Shown piece after piece: positions 28,759 through 36,474 of a stretch of 58,630 bases of DNA (its first letter is position 1; each line of letters starts with the position of its first letter). The translations under genes and the position numbers were made by a program. A model generated the notes under the pieces. It saw only the letters and a program-made list of their open reading frames with translations, had not been told where the DNA came from and searched no databases. This DNA is from an uncultured Sphingomonas sp. (lineage in GTDB: Bacteria; Pseudomonadota; Alphaproteobacteria; Sphingomonadales; Sphingomonadaceae), in the NCBI RefSeq assembly GCF_902806265.1, contig NZ_CADCVZ010000010.1:1-58630 (forward strand), read 5' to 3'.

Positions 28759-28935
28759 GTGATCGCAAGGGTGCCGGTCCGCCACAGCGTCCGCGCCGAG
28801 TTCGTCGGCCGAGTGGACCCGGCACCCGCCCCATCCCCCATCGGCCCCAGAGCCGCGCTGCTGGGAGCACTGGACATGCTGGACATCGTGCTGGCCACTG
28901 CCCTGCAGCGTGTCTTCACCGCCATCAAAGCCTGA
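28759..28935 (+). CDS. Possible small protein upstream of pspC, 58 aa
   Basis: An open frame from GTG 28759 whose C-terminus (RAALLGALDMLDIVLATALQRVFTAI) is amphipathic or membrane-seeking. Its stop codon TGA (28933-28935) overlaps the GAGGAA ribosome-binding site of pspC, a common layout for translational coupling. Start choice is weak and no family is recognised. It could also be the frameshifted tail of the 28629 gene. Confidence 0.35.
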   Translation: MIARVPVRHSVRAEFVGRVDPAPAPSPIGPRAALLGALDMLDIVLATALQRVFTAIKA

Positions 28936-28948
28936 GGAACTTCAGATC

Positions 28949-29350
28949 ATGGACCGCAAGATCCCCTTTACCCTCGACCGTCGCGAGAAGAAGCTGCTCG
29001 GCGTCTGCTCGGGGCTGGGCCGGACAATGCGCATCGACCCGACGTTCATCCGGGTTGCCTGGGTGGCGGTGCCGCTGCTCACCTTCGTGACGGTGTGGCA
29101 GGCGATCGTCGCCTATCTCATCTGCGGGATCATCGGCACCGTGCAGCGCAACCGCCTGGCTCGGCGGGACGGGCGTTCTGAGTTCGAGCGGATGGAAGAC
29201 GCGGGTGGCGAGCGTCCCTCGGTTCACGACCTGCGCACCAAGCTGGACGCGACCGACCGGCGGATGATGGCGATCGACCACCACCTCAACAGCCAGAATG
29301 ATGACCTCGCTCGGGAGATCGAGGCGCTGCGGAAGGAGGAAACGAAATGA
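28949..29350 (+). CDS. pspC: PspC-domain envelope-stress protein
   Basis: A 133-residue protein with the PspC signature: FTLDRREKKLLGVCSGLGRTMRIDPTFIRVAWV, then a transmembrane helix (LLTFVTVWQAIVAYLICGIIG) and a coiled-coil C-terminus (LRTKLDATDRRMMAIDHHLN). PspC senses secretin stress or loss of proton-motive force and recruits PspA. The basic CSGLGR motif is intact. ATG 28949 has GAGGAA 9 nt upstream. Its stop overlaps the start of the next small gene (ATGA). PspA and PspF are not in the window. Confidence 0.88.
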   Translation: MDRKIPFTLDRREKKLLGVCSGLGRTMRIDPTFIRVAWVAVPLLTFVTVWQAIVAYLICGIIGTVQRNRLARRDGRSEFERMEDAGGERPSVHDLRTKLDATDRRMMAIDHHLNSQNDDLAREIEALRKEETK

Positions 29351-29583
29351 TCGGCGCGGAAACCATTCTGGCGATCGGCCTGGTGACGCTGGCCGCGATC
29401 CTGATCGCGGCGACCTTCGCCCTCAAGGGTTGGCAAGGCTGGCTGGAGCTCCGCAAGCTGGAGATCGCGCACGGCGGGCACCACGACGCCCCGTCGCAAC
29501 TGACCGGCGGCCGAATAGAGATCGCCGATCTCAAAGAGCGGGTCCGCAAGCTGGAGCAGATTGCCAGCGGGATCGAGCTCTGA
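29347..29583 (+). CDS. PspB-like small membrane protein, 78 aa
   Basis: An N-terminal transmembrane helix (ILAIGLVTLAAILIAATFAL) and a C-terminal helix RIEIADLKERVRKLEQIASG that would form a coiled coil. Length (78) and layout match PspB, which partners PspC. Translational coupling to pspC by ATGA supports this. Sequence identity to classical PspB is not obvious by eye, so the name is by analogy. Confidence 0.65.
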   Translation: MIGAETILAIGLVTLAAILIAATFALKGWQGWLELRKLEIAHGGHHDAPSQLTGGRIEIADLKERVRKLEQIASGIEL

Positions 29584-29666
29584 CGAGAGGCACATGGGAG
29601 ATGCGGGTGAGCCAGCTACGATGAGCCGACAGCTTCCGTCCCACGAACGGACCCCACCAGCCTTGT

Positions 29667-29687
29667 GATGATGTAATGTAACGGATA
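29667..29687 (+). promoter_or_regulatory. AT-rich site upstream of the ZnuD-like receptor (possible Zur box)
   Basis: TGATGATGTAATGTAACG is markedly AT-rich against the flanking sequence and contains GTAATGTAAC, a partial palindrome similar to alphaproteobacterial Zur sites with ATGT/ACAT half-sites. It lies about 35-50 nt upstream of the receptor start. Weak evidence. Confidence 0.25.
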
Positions 29688-29719
29688 AGGCGCAGCGAAC
29701 CCGCTCCGGAGTTTCTGCC

Positions 29720-31858
29720 TTGCGCGTCCTTGTTCTGCTTCTTGCTTCCAGCATCCTGCCGGCCGCACCGGCGCTCGCCCAGCAGCGATCCGACCAAGCC
29801 CCCCACGGCGCCGAAGATCATGAGCATCAGGGAAGTCACGACATCATTGTCACGGCGCCCCACCGCGGCGACCTCGACCTGCTCGCCGGCACGTCCGTGC
29901 TGTCGGGCGAGGACCTGCAGCGGGAGCTTCGTCCGCAGATCGGGGACACGCTGACCAGGCTGCCCGGGGTCTCCGCGACATCCTTCTCGCCAGGGGCATC
30001 CCGCCCGGTGCTGCGCGGCTTCCAAGGCGAGCGCATCCGGGTGCTGACCGACGGCATCGGCTCGATCGACGTGTCGAATACGTCCGCGGATCACGCGGTC
30101 ACCATCGATCCGCTCACCGCCGAGCGGGTGGAGGTCTTGCGTGGCCCGGCCGTGCTGCTGTTCGGCAGCCAGGCGATCGGCGGCGCGGTGAACGTCATCG
30201 ATCGCCGCATCCCGCGCGGCGTGCCGGCGGGTGGCTACCACGTGGACGTGATCGGCGCGCTCGGCTCCGCGGCCGACGAGCGCTCGGTCGGCGCTTCGGG
30301 CGACCTGGCATTCGGGAATAGCGGGCTGGTGCTGCACGTCGACGGCAACTTCGTGAAGACCGACGATCTGGAAACCGGCGGCTATGTGCTGAGCCCGCGT
30401 CTGCGCGCGGAACAGCTGGAGCTGGTGGAAGAGGCGCTGGAAGAAGGCGAGCTCGAGGAAGCGGCGGAAGCGGAAGAACTGGCGGGCCTCCGCGGCAAGG
30501 TGCCCAACAGTGCGACCGAGCAGAAGTCCGGCGGGATCGGCCTCGCCTACATCAAAGGCCCGCTGAGCCTGGGCGTGTCTTACGGGCGCTTCGAAAGCGA
30601 CTACGGCGTTCCCACCCGGCCGGGAGCTGGCCACCACCATGAGGAGGAAGAAGGCGGAGAACTGCCGGTCGAGGAGGAGGAAGGGGAGGCGCCGGTCACT
30701 ATCGGCCTGCGGCAGAACCGGTTCGACCTCCGCGGCGAGTACCGGCTGGAGGGCGGCTTTCTGGAATCGGTCCGCCTGCGCGCGGGTGCGTCCAATTACC
30801 GGCACACCGAATTCGAAGGCGAGGAGGTCGGAACCGTTTTCAAGTCGAAGGGCGCGGAAGGCCGGTTGGAGCTGGCCCAGGCCGAGCGTAACGGCTGGAG
30901 CGGGGCGTCGGGCGTGCAATATTTCCGACGCGACTTCGAGGCCATCGGCGCCGAGGCCTTTGTCCCGCCCAACAAGACCGATCAGGTTGGTCTGTTTACG
31001 CTGCAAGAGCTTGATCTGGGCCGGCTAGGGCTTGAGATCGGGGCGAGGCTGGAGCGGACCAACGTCAGGTCGAGCACCGTCGAGGTCCGGCGGAGGTTCG
31101 ATGCCTTCTCGGTTGCGGGCGGCGTGAGCTATGAACTTGCGACCAGTGCCAAGGTCGGATTCAACCTGTCCCGGACCACCCGGGCGCCATCGGCGGAGGA
31201 GCTGTTCTCGAACGGTCCGCACATCGCCACCCAGGCGTTCGAAATCGGTGACCCGAACCTGCGCAAGGAGCGCAGCCTGGGCGGCGAGCTCTATTTCCGC
31301 TGGGATCGTCCCACCTACAACGTCAGCGCCACGGCCTTTCTCAACCGCTTCAGCAACTTCATCTACGAAGCCGAGACGGGCGAGGAGATTGACGAGCTGC
31401 CGGTCTTCCAATATTTCCAGCGCGACGCGACTTACCGCGGAGTGGAGGTGGAAGCCTCGGCCCGCCTCGGCGAGGTCCGTGGAGTTCGCATCGTCGCCGA
31501 TGTGGTCGGCGACTACGTTCGCGCGACGATCAAGAGCGGCGGACCGGTGCCGCGGATACCCCCACTGCGCCTGCTTGGCGGGCTGGAGGCGCAATCTGAA
31601 CGGTGGGACGCGCGGGCGGAGGTCGAGTGGATCGACGACCAGACCCGCGTGGCCGCGTTCGAGACCACGACGGAAGGCTTCACCCGGGTGAACGCGTCGG
31701 TGGTTTGGCATCCTTGGGGCAAGCGCAACGAGACCAGCCTGATCCTGTCCGCGAACAACATCTTCGATGAGGAAGCGCGGCGGCATGCCAGCTTCACAAA
31801 GGACTTCGTGCCGCTGGCCGGGCGCGACATCAGGCTGTCGGCGCACTTCAGCTTTTAG
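29720..31858 (+). CDS. TonB-dependent receptor with His/Glu-rich loops, ZnuD-like
   Basis: A 712-residue outer-membrane receptor: signal peptide MRVLVLLLASSILPAAPALA, plug domain with LPGVSATSFSPGASRPVLRGFQGERIRVLTDG and VEVLRGPAVLLFGSQAIGGAVNV, then a barrel ending SAHFSF. The N-terminus (HGAEDHEHQGSH) and two extracellular stretches, about residues 232-254 (Glu-rich) and 300-325 (GHHHEEEE followed by further Glu), look designed to bind zinc, as in ZnuD receptors. Start is TTG 29720 with CGGAG at 8 nt. Likely induced by zinc limitation. Confidence 0.82.
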   Translation: MRVLVLLLASSILPAAPALAQQRSDQAPHGAEDHEHQGSHDIIVTAPHRGDLDLLAGTSVLSGEDLQRELRPQIGDTLTRLPGVSATSFSPGASRPVLRGFQGERIRVLTDGIGSIDVSNTSADHAVTIDPLTAERVEVLRGPAVLLFGSQAIGGAVNVIDRRIPRGVPAGGYHVDVIGALGSAADERSVGASGDLAFGNSGLVLHVDGNFVKTDDLETGGYVLSPRLRAEQLELVEEALEEGELEEAAEAEELAGLRGKVPNSATEQKSGGIGLAYIKGPLSLGVSYGRFESDYGVPTRPGAGHHHEEEEGGELPVEEEEGEAPVTIGLRQNRFDLRGEYRLEGGFLESVRLRAGASNYRHTEFEGEEVGTVFKSKGAEGRLELAQAERNGWSGASGVQYFRRDFEAIGAEAFVPPNKTDQVGLFTLQELDLGRLGLEIGARLERTNVRSSTVEVRRRFDAFSVAGGVSYELATSAKVGFNLSRTTRAPSAEELFSNGPHIATQAFEIGDPNLRKERSLGGELYFRWDRPTYNVSATAFLNRFSNFIYEAETGEEIDELPVFQYFQRDATYRGVEVEASARLGEVRGVRIVADVVGDYVRATIKSGGPVPRIPPLRLLGGLEAQSERWDARAEVEWIDDQTRVAAFETTTEGFTRVNASVVWHPWGKRNETSLILSANNIFDEEARRHASFTKDFVPLAGRDIRLSAHFSF

Positions 31859-31882
31859 GTTCGCTCGAATAGGGGTGGGCAT

Positions 31883-33085
31883 ATGTTCGTCAACCATCTC
31901 GAATGCTCGCTCACCGGAGAGTATTACCCCTCCGGCCAGATCCACAATCTCAGCCGCGCCGGTAAGCCATTGCTGGTGCGCTACGACCTTCAGGCCGTCC
32001 GCGAGCGGCTCACTAAACAGCTGCTGCAGGAACGCGCGCCGGGCATGTGGAAGTGGCGCGAGCTGCTGCCGCTGCCCGATGGTGCGGAGCCGGTCAGCCT
32101 GGGCGAGGTGGAGACCCCGCTGCTGCCCCTCCCACGGCTGGCGGCGGAAGCGGAGGCGGGCAACCTGCTGGTTAAGGACGAAGGGCGGCTGCCGACCGGC
32201 TCGTTCAAGGCGCGGGGGCTAGCGATGGCGATCAGCATGGCGCGGCAGTTCGGGACCAGCCATGTCGCCTTGCCGACCAACGGCAACGCGGGTGCGGCCC
32301 TTGCGGCCTACGCCGCCGCGGCCGGGATCGGAGCGACGGTGATCTGCCCCGCGGAAACGCCGGCGATCAACGTGACGGAGACCGCGGCTTACGGTGCGGA
32401 GGTCTATGTTGCGGACGGCCAGATCGATGAATGCGGCCGGCTGATCGGCGAGGGCGCCGCGGCCGGCCGCTGGTTCGATTGCTCGACGTTGAAGGAGCCC
32501 TACCGGATCGAGGGCAAGAAGGTCATGGGCCTGGAGCTTGCCGAGCAGCTCGGCTGGCGCCTGCCGGACGCGATCTTCTATCCGACTGGCGGCGGCACGG
32601 GCCTGATCGGCATGTGGAAGGCGTTTGCCGAGCTAGAGGCGGTCGGGCTGATCGGGCCCGAGCGCCCGCGCATGTTCGCGGTGCAGGCCGAGGGTTGCGC
32701 TCCAATCGTGCGCGCCTGGAAGAATGGCGACGAGTTCGCCGAGCGATGGGAAGGTGCCGCGACAGTCGCCACCGGCATCCGCGTGCCCAAGGCGGTTGGC
32801 GATTTCCTGATCCTGCGCGCGGTGCGCGAGAGCGGCGGGGCGGCGATCGCCGTGCCCGAGGAGGCAATCGCGCGAGGGGTCGAGGACGCGGCGCGGCTGG
32901 ACGGCGTGCTGCTCTGCCCGGAGGGCGGTGCGGTGCTGGCCGGCTGGCGCATGGCGCTGGAGCGCGGGCTGGTCGGGCGCGACGAGCAGATCGTCTTGTT
33001 CAACTGTGCGGCGGGCAACAAATACCCGCTGCCCGACCGGGCCAAGCGCATCCGCCTGGGGGAAGTGAACGGCGCGGAGCTCTAG
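31883..33085 (+). CDS. thrC: Threonine synthase (PLP-dependent)
   Basis: A 400-residue fold-type II PLP enzyme that converts O-phosphohomoserine to threonine. Lys109 in LPTGSFKARG binds PLP; TNGNAGAALAAYAAAAGI and the glycine loop PTGGGTGLIG hold the cofactor phosphate. The N-terminal CSLTGEYYPSGQIHNLSRAGKPLLVRYD is typical of threonine synthase rather than threonine dehydratase. AGGGG precedes ATG 31883 at 8 nt. 24 nt downstream of the receptor gene, without an obvious functional link. Confidence 0.87.
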   Translation: MFVNHLECSLTGEYYPSGQIHNLSRAGKPLLVRYDLQAVRERLTKQLLQERAPGMWKWRELLPLPDGAEPVSLGEVETPLLPLPRLAAEAEAGNLLVKDEGRLPTGSFKARGLAMAISMARQFGTSHVALPTNGNAGAALAAYAAAAGIGATVICPAETPAINVTETAAYGAEVYVADGQIDECGRLIGEGAAAGRWFDCSTLKEPYRIEGKKVMGLELAEQLGWRLPDAIFYPTGGGTGLIGMWKAFAELEAVGLIGPERPRMFAVQAEGCAPIVRAWKNGDEFAERWEGAATVATGIRVPKAVGDFLILRAVRESGGAAIAVPEEAIARGVEDAARLDGVLLCPEGGAVLAGWRMALERGLVGRDEQIVLFNCAAGNKYPLPDRAKRIRLGEVNGAEL

Positions 33086-33099
33086 GCCCGCGCCGCACT

Positions 33100-34494
33100 C
33101 TACTGCTCGTTGAGCGACTTCCGCACGGACGCGGTGAGCGGCTCCAGCATATACTGCAGCGCGGTGCGCGAACGCAGCGGGATCTGCACGCTGACCGGCA
33201 TGCCGGCGCGAAGCTCGAAGTTCTGGCCGCGGACCTGGCGGATTTCCTCGAGTTCGCTCACCGGAATGTCGATGGACGCTGTGAAGAAGTCCTCGCCCGT
33301 GCGCTCGTCGGTGAAGCTGTCGGCCGAAACACGGGTCACCTTGCCTTCCAGCGCGCGCAGCGTTCGCTCGTGCAGCGTGTCGAAGCGCATATAGGCAATC
33401 TGACCCGGGTTAAGGTCGTCCGCGTCGGCCGGGGAAACTCGAGCCTCCACCGTTAGGGGCGTGCGTTCGGGCACCACGTCCATCAGCTTCTGCCCGGCCG
33501 CGATCACCCCGCCCGGAGTGAAGACCTGCAGGCCGACGACCGTTCCAGTCGCGGGTGAGCGGATCTCGGTGCGGGACAGCTGGTCGCGGGCGGCGTTGAG
33601 CTTGGGCAGCACGTCGTTCAGCGCGGCTTCCACTTCACGCAACTCGGTCGCGGCGCGCTCCAAGTAGCTGCTGCGGGCTTCGAGCGACTGCAGCTGCGAC
33701 TCGCTGCCCAGGCTCCGGCTTTGCGCGATGGTCGCGGTGTACTGCCCGCGCTGGCCGATCAGCTCGGCGCGGGAGCGTTCCAGCGCGCGCAGGCGGTTCT
33801 GCGACACGAAGCCCTTCTCGGCGACCGTCCGCAGGCTGTTGAGTTCCTCATCCAGCAGCCGGACCTGCTCGTCGATCGATGAGATCTGGCGCGCGTAGCC
33901 GGTGCCCTGCGCGCCCGCCTGGCTGCCGCGTTCGCCAAAGGCCCCGCGTTGCGCGGACAGGACAGCGGCGCGGGTGCGGAGCTGCGCCTGCTGGATGCGC
34001 ATGGCTTCGGCGGCCGCGGCGAGGTCCTCTTGCGGCAGGCTGGCGAACTCGACGGGCGCGGTCAGCGGACTGCCGGTCTGCTCCGCCTTGATGCGCTGGC
34101 GCTGGGCGAGAAGGGTGATCGCCTGGGACGCGAGCCCCCGCTCCTGGGCGCGGACGTCGGCCGCGGCGAGGCGCATCACAATCTGACCTCTGCGGACCCG
34201 GTCGCCTTCCTTGACCAGTATCTCGCCGACCACTCCGCCGTCGCGGTGCTGCACCGTCTGGCGCTGACCGGTAACCACCAGCCGCCCGGGCGCGTTGGCG
34301 GCCGCGTCCAGGCGGGCGAAGGCCGCCCAGCCGAGAAACAGCACGAAGAAGATGCCGGCGACGATCAGGCCGATGCGGATCTCGCTCCGCGGATCGTCGC
34401 GCCCGACGGCCGCGCTGCTGGCGCTGCCCGCCATCCGGGGCGATGGGAAGGCGACCGCGTTGAGGTCGGCGCTGCTGGCGACGAGTTCGCTCAT
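33100..34494 (-). CDS. Type I secretion membrane-fusion (HlyD-family) protein
   Basis: A 464-residue adaptor: cytoplasmic N-terminus, one transmembrane helix (IGLIVAGIFFVLFLGWAAFA), lipoyl half-motifs (GRLVVTGQRQTVQHRDGGVVGEILVKEGDRV and SPATGTVVGLQVFTPGGVI), a long coiled coil, and the C-terminal beta-barrel with RPG-like EVRAGMPVSV segments. It links the ABC exporter to an outer-membrane TolC channel, which is not in the window. Start overlaps the ABC gene stop by 4 nt. Confidence 0.92.
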   Translation of the reverse strand: MSELVASSADLNAVAFPSPRMAGSASSAAVGRDDPRSEIRIGLIVAGIFFVLFLGWAAFARLDAAANAPGRLVVTGQRQTVQHRDGGVVGEILVKEGDRVRRGQIVMRLAAADVRAQERGLASQAITLLAQRQRIKAEQTGSPLTAPVEFASLPQEDLAAAAEAMRIQQAQLRTRAAVLSAQRGAFGERGSQAGAQGTGYARQISSIDEQVRLLDEELNSLRTVAEKGFVSQNRLRALERSRAELIGQRGQYTATIAQSRSLGSESQLQSLEARSSYLERAATELREVEAALNDVLPKLNAARDQLSRTEIRSPATGTVVGLQVFTPGGVIAAGQKLMDVVPERTPLTVEARVSPADADDLNPGQIAYMRFDTLHERTLRALEGKVTRVSADSFTDERTGEDFFTASIDIPVSELEEIRQVRGQNFELRAGMPVSVQIPLRSRTALQYMLEPLTASVRKSLNEQ

Positions 34495-36251
34495 ACCTGG
34501 GCTCTCGGAGTCATGCTTGCCACCCGCGGCTGGGGCTGCGGCTGCGGCGGTTGCGGGGTGATCTTGGCGAGCACTTCGTCGCGCGGGCCGTAGAGGGCGA
34601 TCCGGCCGTCGCGGACCACCATCAGCTTATCCACCACCTGCAGCACGCTCATCCGGTGGGCGACGAGCAGGATGGTGGTGCCGCGCGCCTTGGCGCCCTC
34701 CAGCGTGCGGGCCAGGTGCGCTTCGCCCTCGGCGTCGAGGCTGGCGTTGGGCTCGTCGAGGATCAGGTAGCGGGGATTGCGGAACAGTGCGCGAGCGAGC
34801 GCGACCCGTTGAGCCTGGCCTGCCGAGAGCCCGCGCCCGTTGATGCCGATCGGCTGGTCGTAGCCGCCGGGCAGGCGCATGATCATCTCGTGTGCGCCCG
34901 CGGCTTCCGCGGCCGCGATGGTGTCGGCGTCAACTGCGGCGGCGTCCTCGCCGAGCCGGTTGCGGAAGCGGGAGATGTTGTCCTTGACCGTGCCGGCAAA
35001 TAGCATGGAGTCCTGCGGCATGAAGCCGACATGCTCGGCCAAGCGCTCGGGATCCCAGTTGCTCTGGTCGGCGCCGTCGAAGCGAATGGTGCCGGTCGCC
35101 GGGATCAGCGCCCCGGCGAGCGCGCGGACCAGGGTCGACTTGCCGGCCCCGCTTGGGCCCACGATCGCCACGACCTCGCCTGGATGCACAGCGAAGCCGA
35201 TGTTGGCGATGATCGGCCGGCGCTGCGGGTCGAGCACCGCTACACCTTCGACCTCGAGCCGTCCATTGGGCCGCGGCAACTGCGTTAGCGCCACGTCGGG
35301 TGGGGTCTCGTCGAGCAGCTCGTTCAGCGTACGGTAGGCGCCGCGGGCCTGGACGATGGTCTTCCAGCTGCCCACCAGCTGGTCGATCGGGGCGAGCGCG
35401 CGGCCGATGATGAACATCGATGCGAACACCGCGCCCGGGCTGATCAGACTGTTGATGGCGAGCAGGGCGCCGAGGCCCAGCGCGAGCGACTGCAGCAGCA
35501 GCCGCACGAACTTGGAGGTGGCGGTCAGTCCGCCCGAGGCGAGGCTGGCGTCTGTCTGCAGCTGCAGCATGCGGCTGCGATCGGCTAGGTGGCCCTGCAC
35601 CATGGCCCGGCGCAGCCCCAGCGCGCGGATCACGTCGGCTGAGGCGGCGGTGAACTCGAACTCGGCATAGGTGCGGCCGGCCGCGCTGTTGGCCTGGTCG
35701 AGGCGATCGCGGGTTGCTCGCTCGTTCTGCCAGGCGAGCATCACGTTCAGCCCCGCGCCGACCAGCGCCAGTACGCCGATCCAGGGATGGATGAGGAAGC
35801 CGATGAGGATGTACACCGGCACCCAGGGCGCATCCAGCAGGGCCAGGATCGCCGGCCCGGTCAGCGCCTGGCGCAGCGTGTCGAACTCCCGAACCGCCTG
35901 CCGCGCGAGCCGCTGGCCAGCGCCGTCCGGTCGCACCAGCGTGGCGTCGATGATGGTGCCCGACAGCACCCGGTCGAGCCGGACCCCGGCCCGCACCAGC
36001 AGTCGGGAGCGGATCGCGTCCAGCCCGGACAGGGTGAGCAGGGAAAAGGTGAGAACAAAGGTTAGCAGCAGCAGGGTGATGCCGCCCGCCGTCGGGATTA
36101 CGCGGTCGTAGACCTGCAGCATGTACAGCATCGGGGCGATGAACAGCAGGTTCACCGCGGCGCTGAACAGCAGGGCGTAGCCGAAGTGGCGGCGGCAGGC
36201 ACGCAGGGCCTCGGCCATCACCGCGTTGGTGCGAGTCGACGTCAGCTTCAT
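34491..36251 (-). CDS. Type I secretion ABC permease/ATPase (PrtD-type)
   Basis: A 586-residue fused membrane-ATPase half-transporter: about six transmembrane helices in the first 300 residues, then an ABC domain with Walker A GPSGAGKST, signature LSAGQAQRVALAR, Walker B YLILDEPNASLD and switch VAHRM. It lacks the N-terminal peptidase or peptidase-like domain of HlyB, so it belongs to the PrtD/LipB class exporting RTX or serralysin-type proteins with uncleaved C-terminal signals. Operon with the HlyD protein; a candidate cargo is the GDSL esterase at 49-51 kb. Confidence 0.93.
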   Translation of the reverse strand: MKLTSTRTNAVMAEALRACRRHFGYALLFSAAVNLLFIAPMLYMLQVYDRVIPTAGGITLLLLTFVLTFSLLTLSGLDAIRSRLLVRAGVRLDRVLSGTIIDATLVRPDGAGQRLARQAVREFDTLRQALTGPAILALLDAPWVPVYILIGFLIHPWIGVLALVGAGLNVMLAWQNERATRDRLDQANSAAGRTYAEFEFTAASADVIRALGLRRAMVQGHLADRSRMLQLQTDASLASGGLTATSKFVRLLLQSLALGLGALLAINSLISPGAVFASMFIIGRALAPIDQLVGSWKTIVQARGAYRTLNELLDETPPDVALTQLPRPNGRLEVEGVAVLDPQRRPIIANIGFAVHPGEVVAIVGPSGAGKSTLVRALAGALIPATGTIRFDGADQSNWDPERLAEHVGFMPQDSMLFAGTVKDNISRFRNRLGEDAAAVDADTIAAAEAAGAHEMIMRLPGGYDQPIGINGRGLSAGQAQRVALARALFRNPRYLILDEPNASLDAEGEAHLARTLEGAKARGTTILLVAHRMSVLQVVDKLMVVRDGRIALYGPRDEVLAKITPQPPQPQPQPRVASMTPRAQV

Positions 36252-36407
36252 CGTACCGGGCTGCTCCCCTCCGGCCCCTGCCCGTGGCCAGCGTTTCCAG
36301 ACGGGCGCTTGGTTCGGGAAAAGCTCCGGCCCGTCAAGCGCTTATTGTGTGCAAGCGCGAGTGTGCGAGGCCCGCCTCATACCCGGCTGCAGCTCCCACG
36401 GGAAGTC

Positions 36408-36440
36408 GTGGCGAGCGTGATCTCCGCTGACGCTCGCCAC
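36408..36440 (-). terminator. Perfect 10-bp hairpin downstream of clpA
   Basis: GTGGCGAGCG (36408-36417) and CGCTCGCCAC (36431-36440) are perfect arms with a 13-nt loop, 35 nt past the clpA stop and upstream of the type I exporter. There is no T-tract. The rest of the 223-nt gap 36252-36474 should hold the exporter promoter, but I see no clear motif. Confidence 0.45.
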
Positions 36441-36474
36441 TACTCCATAGCCCGGCGAGGCTCGCGCGGCGGCC

